This document shows, piece by piece, positions 42,961-54,736 of a stretch of 64,000 bases of DNA. The stretch is taken from the NCBI RefSeq assembly GCF_910592395.1, contig NC_088320.1, positions 15,808,501 to 15,872,500 of the forward strand, given 5' to 3'. The translations under genes were made by a program, and so were the position numbers. Origin of the DNA: Lineus longissimus. Lineage: Eukaryota > Nemertea > Pilidiophora > Heteronemertea > Lineidae. The notes below the pieces were generated by a model that searched no databases, had not been told where the DNA came from, and saw nothing but the letters and a program-made list of their open reading frames with translations. Position 1 is the first letter of the stretch. Each line of letters begins with the position of its first letter.

Positions 42961-43889
42961 CTTGGACCTACATCAAACCTAACACTACATGACACAATAC
43001 CATGCTCTTTATCCATCTTTCCTCCACATGAGGTGAGCACAATGGCCCTGGCCATTTCATTATGGAATTGTTTAGTTCATTGGGTCAGTAATGCCCTGCA
43101 GCCTTTTCAAGCCTCGTTGATTTCACGACTACTATCCAGAAAGACTAGATCGGAAATTGTCTATCAAACATTGCATTCTTCGTCTCGAACAACAAGGGTA
43201 CGGTATACGGTAGTTGGCTGCAGTGCAGGTCTACCAAAAGTTTGAGTTGAATCGGGTTGATCAGTCTCACAGGCTGGCATTGCCACCCTTACTCGTTTCA
43301 TTAGCTAAAAAAAAATTATAAGCATATGCATCATGACCATACGTTAGAAAATTCGAAAGGAAACCATTTCATTCGTTCCCACTATTGACTAATGAGTCGG
43401 CGCAACATCAGGTAGGCTACAGTCGGAATTCCGCACCATGTTGACACTTGATCATGCTTACCATGTACGCTCTGTTACTGCTATAGTAATCAGATGTAGC
43501 CTCGCCAGAGGGTGAACCTTGATGTCTGGGCCTTAAGAAAGGTTACAAGCATCACTTGTGAACATACAACCGAAAAATGGAAAATGCAGTGAATCAGATT
43601 TATTCCTACCTTTTAAGATAATTGCCAGGTCTGATTGCAAAGAAGAAAGTCTCTCTTTTTAAAGTAAATTTTGATGGACTTTAGTCTGGTTAGTTATAGA
43701 AGAAATTATAAAAGTTACGAACCAGAGTGATCAAAGTGACAACATTACATGATTTTGTTGCTAAATAAAGAGGCGAGACGTCATGTGCCAGGTTCCCTTT
43801 GGCCAACCTTGAACAGCCTTGCATAACCTTTTATGCAACGCTGCTCAAAAGCATTGTCTTTCTAAAATGACAACATGACCGGCACAACG

Positions 43890-44495
43890 AACCGTCTTTG
43901 GACCCGTCACCTCCACGTGCCGTTCGGAAGTAAGCCTGTTCTTTGGTAAGCCTCCTATTGCCTTGGTATGGTTTCATGCACCATGGCAACAACCGAGAGG
44001 CACTGTCCCCCAGCAGATCCAGTCCGGGAACAGTTCATTATTCTCACCCCTTTCATAAATGTCGGACAATGCGAATACACGGGCATCATGAACACTTGCA
44101 GGGTGACCAAGGATGATGTCAATAAATTTGTAATCCGCATCAACAGTACCCTGCAACACAATGCTGTAATACTGCTTCCGGCAGAAATAGTCAATTCTAT
44201 TGTTCCTTGGTCCAATAATTGGAATATGGGAACCATCTACCGCTCCACAACACTGAGGGAAGCCCCACTTCATCTTAAACAGTTCCACAGTTCGTTTCAG
44301 GTCTGCTTCATTTGGTAGTCTAATGAATTCCCCGAAGAGAACATCCACAATTGCTCGGCAAGTGTCGTTGACAATTTTGACCACAGAACACTGAGCAACA
44401 CCAAACAGGTGACCAATAGTTCGACATTCGTTGTTTGTGGCCAGTCTCCATATCGTGATGACGTGATTTTAACATTTAACAAAGCATATCTTCTT
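43890..44495 (-). pseudogene. Harbinger transposase, 5'-truncated and frameshifted
   Basis: The minus-strand frame runs from VITIWRLATNNECRTIGHLF through VVKIVNDTCRAIVDVL and CCGAVDGSHIPI (first Asp) to VDADYKFIDIILGHPASVHD (second Asp). After a frameshift near 44025 comes LLGDSASRLLPWCMKPY, which carries the third acidic position of PIF/Harbinger transposases. The N-terminal third is missing and the C terminus fades out near 43890. Confidence 0.85.
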
Positions 44496-45038
44496 CTAAT
44501 AAATCATACACTGTAACTCAACTAGTCATATCAATTCATAATTAGATACATGTACATTTATGTAGGCCTATGGTTTTAGCATGTTTAGTCAAGTTTCATA
44601 GCATAGTTTATCACAACAGATGATTCATGCTGTTCAAGTAGTTTTACTTGTAAATTTCATTCTAATGTACTGATGTCTGCTGATGTTTGTGATAAGTTTC
44701 AATATTATACTGCTGATTATTTTTTATATCTACTTTTCTTTCTTGTGCCTACTACCTAACAAACTGAACAGCAAGACCAACCATGTGCAAAAGCGAAGTG
44801 CATGAGCATATGATGAGTGCAGTGCACATGGCAAATGCATGGTCAAATGGTGCAGTGTCATGATACGTACGTTGTTCGTTCCTTGTTTCATCCTGAAATT
44901 CTCATGCCAATCCCTTTCGGTCCATGTCTTAAACCCCCAACTCCCGAGCCCTGGACTCGAAGAGGAAGATAATTAGTTCCACCAGGTGACCTAAAAACAG
45001 AGCACTTGCTGTGAAGAAAAATTGGGACGTACCATTTT
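44496..45038. other. No gene recognised
   Basis: A spacer between two minus-strand transposase remnants, AT-rich, with no domain or clear repeat that I can name. Confidence 0.5.
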
Positions 45039-46520
45039 CTATAGGTAGAGTCGCTCCATACAAGAATCCCAGATATCCTGTTTGAAGTGGTAAGATTTCT
45101 TGCACAGAACTTTGAATCCTGACTTTCGTCTTGGGTTGGCAGCATCCTCAACCAATCTCACCGAAGTGAATTTTCTATCCACATGTTCATTCCAGTCTAA
45201 CAATGACAAATCTGACCTTAGTCTATAGTTTCTGTGTCCATATGAAATTCGTTTGTCATGATATTGTAGCATTGCATTGTTAAAACTTTCAACATAATGG
45301 GTATCACGGCAGAGTATATAATCCTTTGGATTCTTATAAATAGGGGTTGATTTTATCATATTCGTCAGCATCTGTTTCGCTATATCACTTTCAAGAACTA
45401 TCTTTGATGGAATATATTGTGGGTCCTTTTTGCATCGGGATTCACTGCTGCAATTCGTATGAATGTCACAGTAATGGTCGACAATTGTATCTAATGATGC
45501 CAACAATTTCACTTCGGACTCCCCACACGTTTTCATTGCCCAATAAAAATGAGTTTTCACCGAAGCATCTTTATCTGACAGTTCCTCATGCCATGTCTTT
45601 CCGTGTTTATATTTGGCACCCTTGGATATTTTGGTCATAGCTTTGCCCACCTCTTTTGAAACATGCCAAGTGTCATTTGTATTGTGGACCTCTGGTCTCT
45701 TTTCACGAAGAAATTTGTTAATTGACATATTCCTATCATGCCCATGAATGTTTATCTTTACATTGTTCTCATCTGCCCATTTATTGAACTTTTTGACTCC
45801 AACCATTTCATGCCTTTGGGAACATTTATCCTCCATTTTGGTCACCAACTCTGGCCTTATGCATTTGTGAGTCCCATGGCCAAGAAACACAACATCGGTG
45901 AAAAATGAATTTTTCCTCCACCCATGACGTGCATCTGATAAGATGTCAACTGTTTCCCCATCACCCCTTTCCTCCTCAACTGCAGCTTTGCAAGAAAGTT
46001 CAGCTAATTTTCCTACTTCTTGGGCATACATATCCATCATAGAATTGAGGTAGAAATCCCTCATTACACTAACATTTGCAGCTTCACAAAATTTCACATA
46101 ATTTGCATGAAGCATTCCTGAAGAAAAGTATCCATGTCCTACTCGATATTTCACAAGAAATCTTGGGGTGATAGTACTTCCAATGTAGGAAGATGAATTC
46201 CAATTAAACTTATGTCCTGCAACATCTTTGCAACTTAGCTGGCACATTGCAACATGTCCTCTTCTTTCCGTTTGAGTCAATTCAAGCTTTGAAGGGCACT
46301 TTTGGGAATGCTCTTGGATGTTGCCAGTTAGGTTTTTCAGAGCCGACATTCTTGTAAGAAATATATCCTCATTGGTGTCTTCTTTGGCACAGTGCTGATA
46401 AACTGGAGTTGGGGTAATCCCTGTTTGTATCTCATTTTCACCATCTCCAGTAGGACTAGGTAGGTTATTAGCTATGTAGACTGTCTCTAGCGCTTGGTAA
46501 TTGCTTGAACGAGATACTTT
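45039..46520 (-). CDS. DDE-like transposase of an unnamed family
   Basis: An uninterrupted frame of about 490 codons (first ATG at 46349 gives 436 aa). Candidate acidic catalytic residues lie in ILSDARHGWRKNS, HGHDRNMSINKF and THYVESFNNAM, with THWHxA-like TWHVSK and VKTHFYWAMK between. I recall this protein type as a repeated, transposon-like family in fish and invertebrate genomes, but cannot name it. Cysteine pairs near the N terminus have been lost, or lie upstream. A TGA at 46523-46521 separates it, in the same frame, from gag-like sequence further right. It may be the body of a decayed element. Confidence 0.6.
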   Translation of the reverse strand, partial: KVSRSSNYQALETVYIANNLPSPTGDGENEIQTGITPTPVYQHCAKEDTNEDIFLTRMSALKNLTGNIQEHSQKCPSKLELTQTERRGHVAMCQLSCKDVAGHKFNWNSSSYIGSTITPRFLVKYRVGHGYFSSGMLHANYVKFCEAANVSVMRDFYLNSMMDMYAQEVGKLAELSCKAAVEEERGDGETVDILSDARHGWRKNSFFTDVVFLGHGTHKCIRPELVTKMEDKCSQRHEMVGVKKFNKWADENNVKINIHGHDRNMSINKFLREKRPEVHNTNDTWHVSKEVGKAMTKISKGAKYKHGKTWHEELSDKDASVKTHFYWAMKTCGESEVKLLASLDTIVDHYCDIHTNCSSESRCKKDPQYIPSKIVLESDIAKQMLTNMIKSTPIYKNPKDYILCRDTHYVESFNNAMLQYHDKRISYGHRNYRLRSDLSLLDWNEHVDRKFTSVRLVEDAANPRRKSGFKVLCKKSYHFKQDIWDSCMERLYL

Positions 46521-46773
46521 TCAATCAACTGCACAATTACTACTGTTAGTGGGTGCACTAGCAGTTTCAACATGGACCTGATCAGTGAGAAAGGAAACCT
46601 GCTTATTAGCAGTAGTTGGTCTGTCTGGCTCAGAAAAATCTAAATATTGTTGTGCACATTCAACGAGAACTGCCACGTCTGCATCTGCAGGGGCAGCAAT
46701 GATGAGTGCTGCCTGACAATTGGTAGGCAAAACCTGTAAGAACTTGTCACAAACCTGAACCTCATTATACTGG

Positions 46774-49700
46774 TGTACACAAAGTCCCTGGATACGGGTT
46801 ATCCAGAAACCCTGCTGCCGTAGACCGGCTGAACTTGCAAAGAGACTAACTACTGGTAGAAGAGGAAGCCCGAAGACAAGAGTATTAATTAGAATACATG
46901 TAGTTTATTCGCACTTACAATCACAATCAGTTTGTAATCCTTAACGGCGGAGCACGCTCAAAGTCCTAGTTCAGAGGTGGTTGGCAACAGAGAGGAAAGA
47001 GAGAGAGAGCCGGCGTGCCCAGTGCTTAAATACCCAGATGCCAAGTCACGAGCTCAGAGTCCAGGATTACGGAAGACGAATACTAATTAAAGGAGCAACC
47101 CGGTCCAGGGTACGAGGCCGTCCCGAGAGAGACCTAACAATGTCAATTGCCTCCCCCTGGTAGCTGAAGACCATTGGGAAGCTATGATTGGACGCCTCGT
47201 ACCAGGTGACCATGATCGGAACGTTAACTGTGCCAAGATCACGGGCCATCCCTTTAAGGACTTACTGCTGTCACCGCAATCCTCCGACTTGGAACCGCGT
47301 GACTCGGACACCTGGACTCACTGCTTATATTGTATAATAATATTAATCAAGGCTAAGAACAATGACGAATAGCCTGATAAGGCACGTTCGGTAGACTTCA
47401 AACGAATTGAGTTAACCCTATGAACACCGTGAAGCCTACCTTTTAAGGGCTTCACGGTACATGCCCCCCTCGAAAAAGACCAGTCTGTCCCCAGACTGAG
47501 TAAGCTTTGCCCGATAATGAAAATATTGTGAGTGGCAGATCGCCAGTGACCCCAATGACAAACGGTGTTACAGTGTGACCCGTAGTAAATAAAAAGAGAT
47601 AAGGTTCATTGGTAATCAGTTGTGATAAAAACCCGAACGACCTTTCAACGCCGCACACGCCTCGCCATGTTCTTTCACCATTTTGTTCCCAGCAATTATA
47701 TATGGTAAGTACAATTTTCTGATTCTCTATGTACTGCATCCTTGTTAAAATTAATCACTTATACTGAAAATGTTGCGTTCACCCCTGATAAATTCATAAC
47801 ATATATACATGTATGTGACAACTCACGAGAAAGGAAACAAACAAATCTCGGCTCACATTCGGCCTGTGCAAGACACTGAAACGTCGAAAAAAAAATTATT
47901 GGTTTAACTCGATGTTACTTGCCCGTACCCAGGCCTATCACTTTCAGGTAACCGTCCTTCAACCACACCATTATTATTAAAATATGCTTATCATTTCTAT
48001 CCTTTTCACCGTAATGAAGCGGACCCTTAACACATGACAGCGTAACCTCACCAACACTGGGTAAAGTAACCCAAAGTACTCAATCAACTGGAGTTTGACA
48101 AGAAAAACTACCAAAAAACTAATAAATATTGTGCTACTATTCCATAATTCTTTTTACCCCAAATCTAACCCGAATCAGGTCCATTACCCTAGACAAACCG
48201 GTCTATGAAAAATATAAAACGCTGTAAATATTCTTCGGTTTGCCCATTGTATGGAATATCCAGGACCATGACTCAGCTGTGTCATAACTAAGCCAGTGCA
48301 ATCACGCAATCTGCACTAATGGTCCGGTTACTTCTTGCCTGAAACTTACTCCGTTCCCTTGAACGAGAGTAAAAATATCCTCTAGAGTCTGCCTTCTAGA
48401 ACTTTGCTTTCATACTCCTAGAGGATATCGCTACAAGAGCGCGTAGCCCATGCTATGAACACTCTTAAAGGCAAACCACTGATTTTACAACTATATATAG
48501 ATAAAAAAAACAAACTCCGATGAGGCCCCGAATCAGGTGTTAACCCTTTTGCTGCCAACTTCGCATTTCTGCACAATGACTTTTGTTCCTTTTGCTGCCA
48601 ACTTCGCATTTTGGCGAAATTTTCCTATGTGGTGAAAATACATTGATTTTTCGTCTGCTAGTGTCGTTTATGGTATATACCTATAGATGGCGTGGTAGAG
48701 GAGTTACCACGCTACGTTTCTACTGTACATGTTATATATCGATTTGCTGAGATTTCGGGTGAAAATCACTTCCAAAAGTTCACAAAATGGCGAATCGGAT
48801 GTCATTATCACAGGTACTCGATGAATTGGATATCATGCATGATTCAAAGAACTGTTTCGAAAGGTACCACACAGTTGTCAATTATTAGAATAGAGTTATC
48901 TGACTGCTACATACATTCTATGACAGGACATTTGGCTGAGAAACTTTGAACTTTCATGTTTAGTTGAGGAAACCCTGAATTTTAGCTGTTTTATACCAGG
49001 CCCCCTCCATAGGGACCCCTGACCCCCCTATCTACTATTAGTTCTCTGGTAGCACTAAAAAGGAGCTCTAGGGAGTGAAGGTATGTAATTTAGTCCCAAC
49101 ATATCACCATAAGTAGTAATTTTTGGTCTACAAAGAAAATGGCTGATCATTGAATTTTGAAGAATTTTGCTCGATTTCTGTAAATAACGCATCGGTATTT
49201 CTTGGCAATTTTGTTACAAAGCAATACAAATTCAGGGTTTACAAGGTTATGGACTTAGAAAGGAAAGAGTAAAGAAGCATGCAGATGCATAAAAATAGTT
49301 TTATTAGTTGTATTATTACATTTATTCCAAATTACAGTGGTTTATTCTACAAAATCTTCAATTCTCATTAGTTATTCAAGATGGCGGCATGCAAATTAGG
49401 GCGTGACCTACTTTTTAAAAATTTTAATTTGAAGTCCAGGTCATACTGAACAACTTCCATGTGCATTGTTTTGACATATCTCCAATAGTTTTCTCAGGAA
49501 AAATATTTAAATTGATCATATCAATTTTTTTCAATTTAACCTGAAATTGCTTGGCACTGAGGACTCAAAAAAAAAAAATTTGCTTGGCAGCAAAAGGGTT
49601 AAGGACGAAACAGACACAATTCTTGCCTTGGCTATCACCATGAATAGCCAAGAAACCAGTGCGTAGATATCAGGAAACGGTCAGGTGGAACAACCGCCCG

Positions 49701-51155
49701 ACCTCCTCCTGTAGGGTCCAGCATACATTCCCTAGCTGGTTTCTTCCTCTACACCCAAAAAACTATCCTGCTAATAGGTACTCGCTTGACACCAATGGCC
49801 ACAACAACCCAATTAAATAAAAGTAATGGTGACACAATGATTCACCAGCCTGTGCTGAAAGCAAGGATGCACCCTGAGTAGCGACATATGAAAAAAAAAA
49901 AAATCAACGACCAAGGCCTATAAAAGATATTAGTTGTCTTTGCTTCAACCATTAGGAGGCAACGTAAGCGACAATCAATAATAAACGATAATGCCGTGCC
50001 TCCACGCAAATTAACAACAAACCACTTCATTGACCACTGAATCAACACGAGACATGCAATTGCCCCGAATATCCCTACGCCCCTTGGCTTGCGAAATAAA
50101 CCACATGTATATCTGTTCCGAGAGTTGTTACCATAAAGATTTGAATACGATATATCAAGGCATATAGCATATACTAAAGATAACCTCAAACTTAATGCAT
50201 AGCCTACAAGTATCAAGGCTCCCAGTTAATCTGACCTAGAAGGTCACAAATTTAGTGAACCTTACGCAAGATGTCTTTATATGACCCTATATGGTTATCA
50301 GTATGACACAATAGTGTGTTATATTTACAAATTCGATTAAACTGGCAAACCACCCAACATATAGTACCATCAAAAGTCATACGTTACTCTCGAAAGATAT
50401 CTTTCATTCAAAAAAAATATTTATCAACACGGTCACCGTCATCAGTGTCTTGTAATGCACAAACAAAACAAAAACAAAGTCCCTGGATACGGGTTATCCA
50501 GAAACCCTGCTGCCGTAGACCGGCTGAACTTGCAAAGAGACTAACTACTGGTAGAAGAGGAAGCCGGAAGACAAGAGTATTAATTAGAATACATGTAGTT
50601 TATTCGCACTTAAATCACAATCAGTTTGTAATCCTTAACGGCGGAGCACGCTCAAAGTCCTAGTTCAGAGGTGGTTGGCAACAGAGAGGAAAGAGAGAGA
50701 GAGCCGGCGTGCCCAGTGCTTAAATACCAAGATGCCAAGTCACGAGCTCAGAGTCCAGGATTACGGAAGACGAATACTAATTAAAGGAGCAACCCGGTCC
50801 AGGGTACGAGGCCGTCCAGAGAGAGACCTAACAATGTCAAGTGCCTCCCCCTGGTAGCTGAAGACCATTGGGAAGCTATGATTGGACGCCTCGTACCAGG
50901 TGACCATGATCGGAACGTTAACTGTGCCAAGATCACTGGCCATCCTTTTAAGGACTTACTGCTGTCACCGCAATCCTCCGACTTGGAACCGCGTGACTCG
51001 GACACCTGGACTCACTGCTTAAATTGTATAATAATATTAATCAAGGCTAAGAACAATGACGAATAGCCTGATAAGGCACGTTCGGTAGACTTCAAACGAA
51101 TTGAGTTAACCCTATGAACACCGTGAAGCCTACCTTTTAAGGGCTTCACGGTACA
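46774..51155 (-). mobile_element. Non-autonomous LTR retroelement (about 4.4 kb)
   Basis: Direct repeats at 46774-47461 (688 bp) and 50472-51155 (684 bp) are about 98% identical by eye. The outer ends are TGTACA...GGTACA, and CTGG flanks both sides (46770-46773, 51156-51159), a 4-bp target duplication. On the minus strand a purine tract GAGGGGGGCA directly precedes the left-hand repeat, so the element reads right to left. The outer LTR end forms a hairpin (CCGTGAAGCC/GGCTTCACGG). The inner edge of the right repeat lacks the last few bases, and I see no clear primer-binding site. The 3-kb interior has no gag, protease, reverse transcriptase or integrase, only a nested piggyBac element, so it depends on proteins from elsewhere. 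Confidence 0.9.
48544..49598. mobile_element. Non-autonomous piggyBac-type element
   Basis: It is bounded by TTAA (48540-48543 and 49599-49602), with ends CCCTTTTGCTGCCAA and TTGGCAGCAAAAGGG. A TTAA duplication with CCC-starting ends is diagnostic of piggyBac. The interior (1,055 bp) shows no transposase. It is inserted inside the LTR element, so it is younger than that insertion. Confidence 0.85.
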
Positions 51156-51559
51156 CTGGATACGCTGTGCCGCTTAGCGTATTTTATTTAAAGTTATTTC
51201 GGCTGAATCGCCTGTGGTGTGAGAGAGAGAATGAACATGTTTGACATTGGCAAAATTTGAATGGGTCGGACTGAACCTCTGCATAAACTGGGCTCTGAGA
51301 TTGGCGATAGTGGGGAAAACTTTTCCCTCTGCCCACAGACGGGCTTTGCCATGGAGTCTAGCCTTGAACAATGTTATAATGTGTATCATATCTGCAGCAT
51401 TTGCTGGCTCATTGAGATTATGAAAGTGGGGTAGTCCATAAAAGACAAGATATGCGCATGACAAATGTCATGGTCTATCACTTCACCATCAAACAAAGGA
51501 GGTAGTAAATCAGTGCCCCTGAAAGCAGATGGTGGTGGATATGCCGGATCTGCCATTAT

Positions 51560-52227
51560 TACTGTTGTATATTTCCCAAAGAAGTGTTAATTAATCAATG
51601 AAAGCAAGCAATATTAGTCACCCAAGATGTAGAATTTTAAAACCAAGTTGGAACTGGTCAATCTGAATGATAATTTTATGGTGAGACTACCACCATTAAA
51701 TTATTCCCAGGTGAGCACAATGTCCCAAGGACATTTCATTTACCAAGTTGTTTCTTGTTATGATACATGCTATAATGTTGCTCTTTACTTAAAACATGAT
51801 CTCATGATTTTCCATTTCTTGACCGTGAGACTTTTACCTACCCCCATTTTGATTGAACTCGTTCCCCAACAAAATACTCTTTGAAGTCCTTGTTAGGGTT
51901 TATTATTCCGCTCAGCACCTTGGCTGCCAGCGCATTGTCTATTTCCCACAAGAAAACAGCATGGGTTGCCATTTTTCTCCTTTGAAAGTGCACAAATATC
52001 ACTGACAAAATTGAAAATTTCACTGAAGCTGGTACGTTTCACAACTGTTTGTCACAATTTCTTCAAATTTTATATGTAGACACCTATAGGTATCAAATTT
52101 TATATGTAGACACCTATGGGGTATCTGTACAAGTTGACCCAAAAACTGTTAACTGCGACCAGTGGAGCTGTGAATGGTGGAGCTGCGAGCAGCCTTGATC
52201 TGAATAGCTGCTTGCGGTGGAGCTACT
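51560..52227. other. Decayed repeat DNA
   Basis: It contains a relic of the CGTCGTC-led repeat family (CAGGTGAGCACAATGTCCCA near 51709) and a tandem duplication of AAATTTTATATGTAGACACC at about 52067 and 52097. No gene seen. Confidence 0.5.
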
Positions 52228-53353
52228 TCAAGGAACACACTCATACATTGTCGCTTTGTAAAGTACTTCTATGGTGTCCTTAGCCAGATGATGTATGTTT
52301 ATGAGACCTTTCACACCAGTGGGACAGGCAAAGGCCTTGTGGTAGTCATTCTGCTTATCTGGGTGATGACTTGGACATTTAGACTCTACGCGTCTCTGAT
52401 CCTTGCCTTTGAATGCACCGAGTGCCTCAGTATCTGTGTCAGCTGTATGTGACATATCGAACACGCTTCGGTTTGGTGTCGGACATGGACATCGGGGTGA
52501 AATCATCACCATCATCATCATCATCAGCGTCTTTTTGTTCATATACTATTCGCGATCCCAGTGTCGTAGTTTGGGGGGGGGGGGGGGTTACCATTCCATC
52601 TTTACACCTACCTGATATCACATTGTATATAAGGTGTTGTTCAACCTCGAGACATTCTTGAAGGCAATAGCATCTTATGGCATCAATTCTGTCTATTATA
52701 CAATCCTCCACACGGAGTCCATCTTTACACCTACCTGATATCACATTGTATATAAGGTGTTGTTCAACCTCGAGACATTCTTGAAGGCAATAGCATCTTA
52801 TGGCATCAATTCTGTCTATTATACAATCCTCCACACAGAGTCCATCTTTACACCTACCTGATATCACATTGTATATAAGGTGTTGTTCAACCTCGAGGCA
52901 TTCTTGAAGGCGATAGCATCTTATGGCATCAATTCTGTCTATTATACAATCCTCCACACAGAGTCCATCTTTACACCTACCTGATATCACATTGTATATA
53001 AGGTGTTGTTCAACCTCGAGACATTCTTGAAGGCGATAGCATCTTATGGCATCAATTCTGTCTATTATACAATCCTCCACACGGAGTCCATCTTTACACC
53101 TACCTGATATCACATTGTATATAAGGTGTTGTTCAACCTCGAGACATTTTTGAAGGCAATAGCATCTTATGGCATCAATTATGTCTATTATACAATCCTC
53201 CACATCGAAGTCTATTTTCACACAATATTTAAGTGCAACGATGAATGTGTTGGGAGACACGAAGCATAGCGTCCAAATTTGACTCATCTTTATTGTCTGC
53301 AGATTCTGAAGGAAAGAAGTACAATGTGAGTTGATAGATAAAAGTATAGGCAC
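52228..53353 (-). CDS. Unknown protein with five 41-residue repeats
   Basis: A minus-strand frame (304 codons from 53353 to 52439; first methionine after a possible acceptor is in KMSQIWTLCFVS, about 53287) encodes five repeats of a 41-residue unit containing VEDCIIDRIDAIRC and LEVEQHLIYNVISGRCKDG. It then runs through a poly-proline stretch made by a C-run (52574-52587) and an acidic DDDDD stretch. Another frame to 52228 carries SKCPSHHPDKQNDYHKAFAC and looks coding, so a frameshift, probably in the homopolymer or near 52450, is likely. I do not recognise the protein. Repeats may be an amplified single exon. Confidence 0.45.
52596..53210. repeat. 123-bp coding minisatellite, five copies
   Basis: The unit of 123 bp (41 codons) starts CCATCTTTACACCTACCTGA. 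The copies differ at only a few positions, including alternation of GGCAATAGC and GGCGATAGC. Unit length is a multiple of three, so the minus-strand frame is preserved. Confidence 0.9.
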
Positions 53354-54736
53354 TTCTTTCTTCTGAAACCTGTCAAATTCAGCTTCAAGATGCCATGAAA
53401 TTGCTTCTATGGGTTTCTACAACTCAAAAGTTTCTTGGGGAGGGTCTCACTCTGCCATGGGGAACTCTGGTATTCTGTATAAACTTTTTTCCTGGTGAGA
53501 ACCATGGTGATATATGATGACTCATCACCCTAATAAAATAAGTGCCTATGTCATATTTACCACTTCTGAGAAAAATGAGAAAAACTAATTTTTTGGGTGA
53601 CAACATCAACTTTATTAATCATCTGATTCATGCCAACTATCAAATACATGACTATGAATATGTGAATAATGATTTCTGTCTAGAGTGTGACATAACCCGC
53701 CTAGATGACATAGTGTGATCGTGCCCGGTTGGCACCTCAGATTCTCGCAATTCCATCGGCCAAATAAAGGGACTACGTTTTTTATCCTCGTATATATACT
53801 CCGAGATTTAATATAATGCTATATCTACTGTTCGTACAAAGGTGGTACAAAAGGGTCAGAAAAAGGGCAGAGAAACGTCTCATATCAGCTGTCCTAGCAA
53901 CCTGCAATTAAACAACAAATCATGATGATAAACAAATGGACCAATTTCAATATATCATGTCTAGTGATGTGAATAGCTGGCAATAATTTCTAACTCTCCT
54001 CTTAATAACATATCACCCACCCAAAGCCCCAACATGATTACGCACGCCCATCACAGACATGGGATGTTCAAAGTGATGACGTCATGTTACAGGCCCCCAA
54101 CGACATGGCAGACGCCCAGAACTGATCAGGTTCTGAACTAACCTCAAAAATACGAATTGACTAATAAAGAAGATGACCTTGCATTATTATCAATATTCCA
54201 TTAACAAATCTTCCTAATTTGTTTACCTACATATATGTGACCCTCCAGTACAAAACAGTACACTTTGGTCAAATTGAAGAAATAGAGATAATGGTGTCAA
54301 ATGAAAGAGTATAAAAACCCCTTTTTATTGGTACCTGAATTTTAAGAATCGGACAAAAATTGGCGGAGATATGGGAGTTTTAACTTTTGAATTTTAGTAA
54401 TTCTGGGAAATGCAACTTTTGACAAAAATGGTCTTGAAGATGATCAATATATACTCATTAGCAACATGCATCCATTTTCAAGCGAATGAAATGAAATTCA
54501 CACCATGTATTACTCATATATAGACCAATATATTCATGAAATTTCAAGTGAAAATTCCATCAGGAACATTATCAAACATCAATTTCTTTTTTTGCAAAAT
54601 TTCATTTTTTGTCAGATCACCCGACAGATACACTGCAGTAGGTCGCTTCATCCACTGTCCTATCACTTATCAGAAATCAAACAATATCACTGTTTTTTAG
54701 TCTGTACATTGCAATGCAATAGAGTTTAGAATGTTA
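53354..54736. other. No gene recognised
   Basis: AT-rich DNA. The stretch 54240-54480 (GTCAAATGAAAGAGTATAAA and following) resembles low-copy repeat text also seen near 58740-58800 (a TTGGTGTCAAAT context), but I could not define an element. Confidence 0.45.

Larger units (their letters stand above)
46521..51556 (-). pseudogene. Gag-like retroelement gene split by an LTR element
   Basis: ATG at 51556 opens a frame beginning MADPAYPPPSAFRGTDLLPP. After a frameshift near 51435 it continues LFKARLHGKARLWAEGKVFP and SLSHTTGDSAEITL, the capsid-region pattern of retrotransposon gag. A TAA occurs near 51176. The frame is then cut by the LTR element at 46774 and resumes at 46769 with QYNEVQVCDKFLQVLPTNCQ and ADVAVLVECAQQYLDFSE, ending at TGA 46523-46521. 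At least one frameshift and two stops are present. Confidence 0.65.

Noticed and set aside
46981-47372. Pairs of identical ORFs at 46981-47372 and 50675-51066
   Set aside because: These are the two copies of the LTR; the matching ORFs reflect the repeat, not genes.
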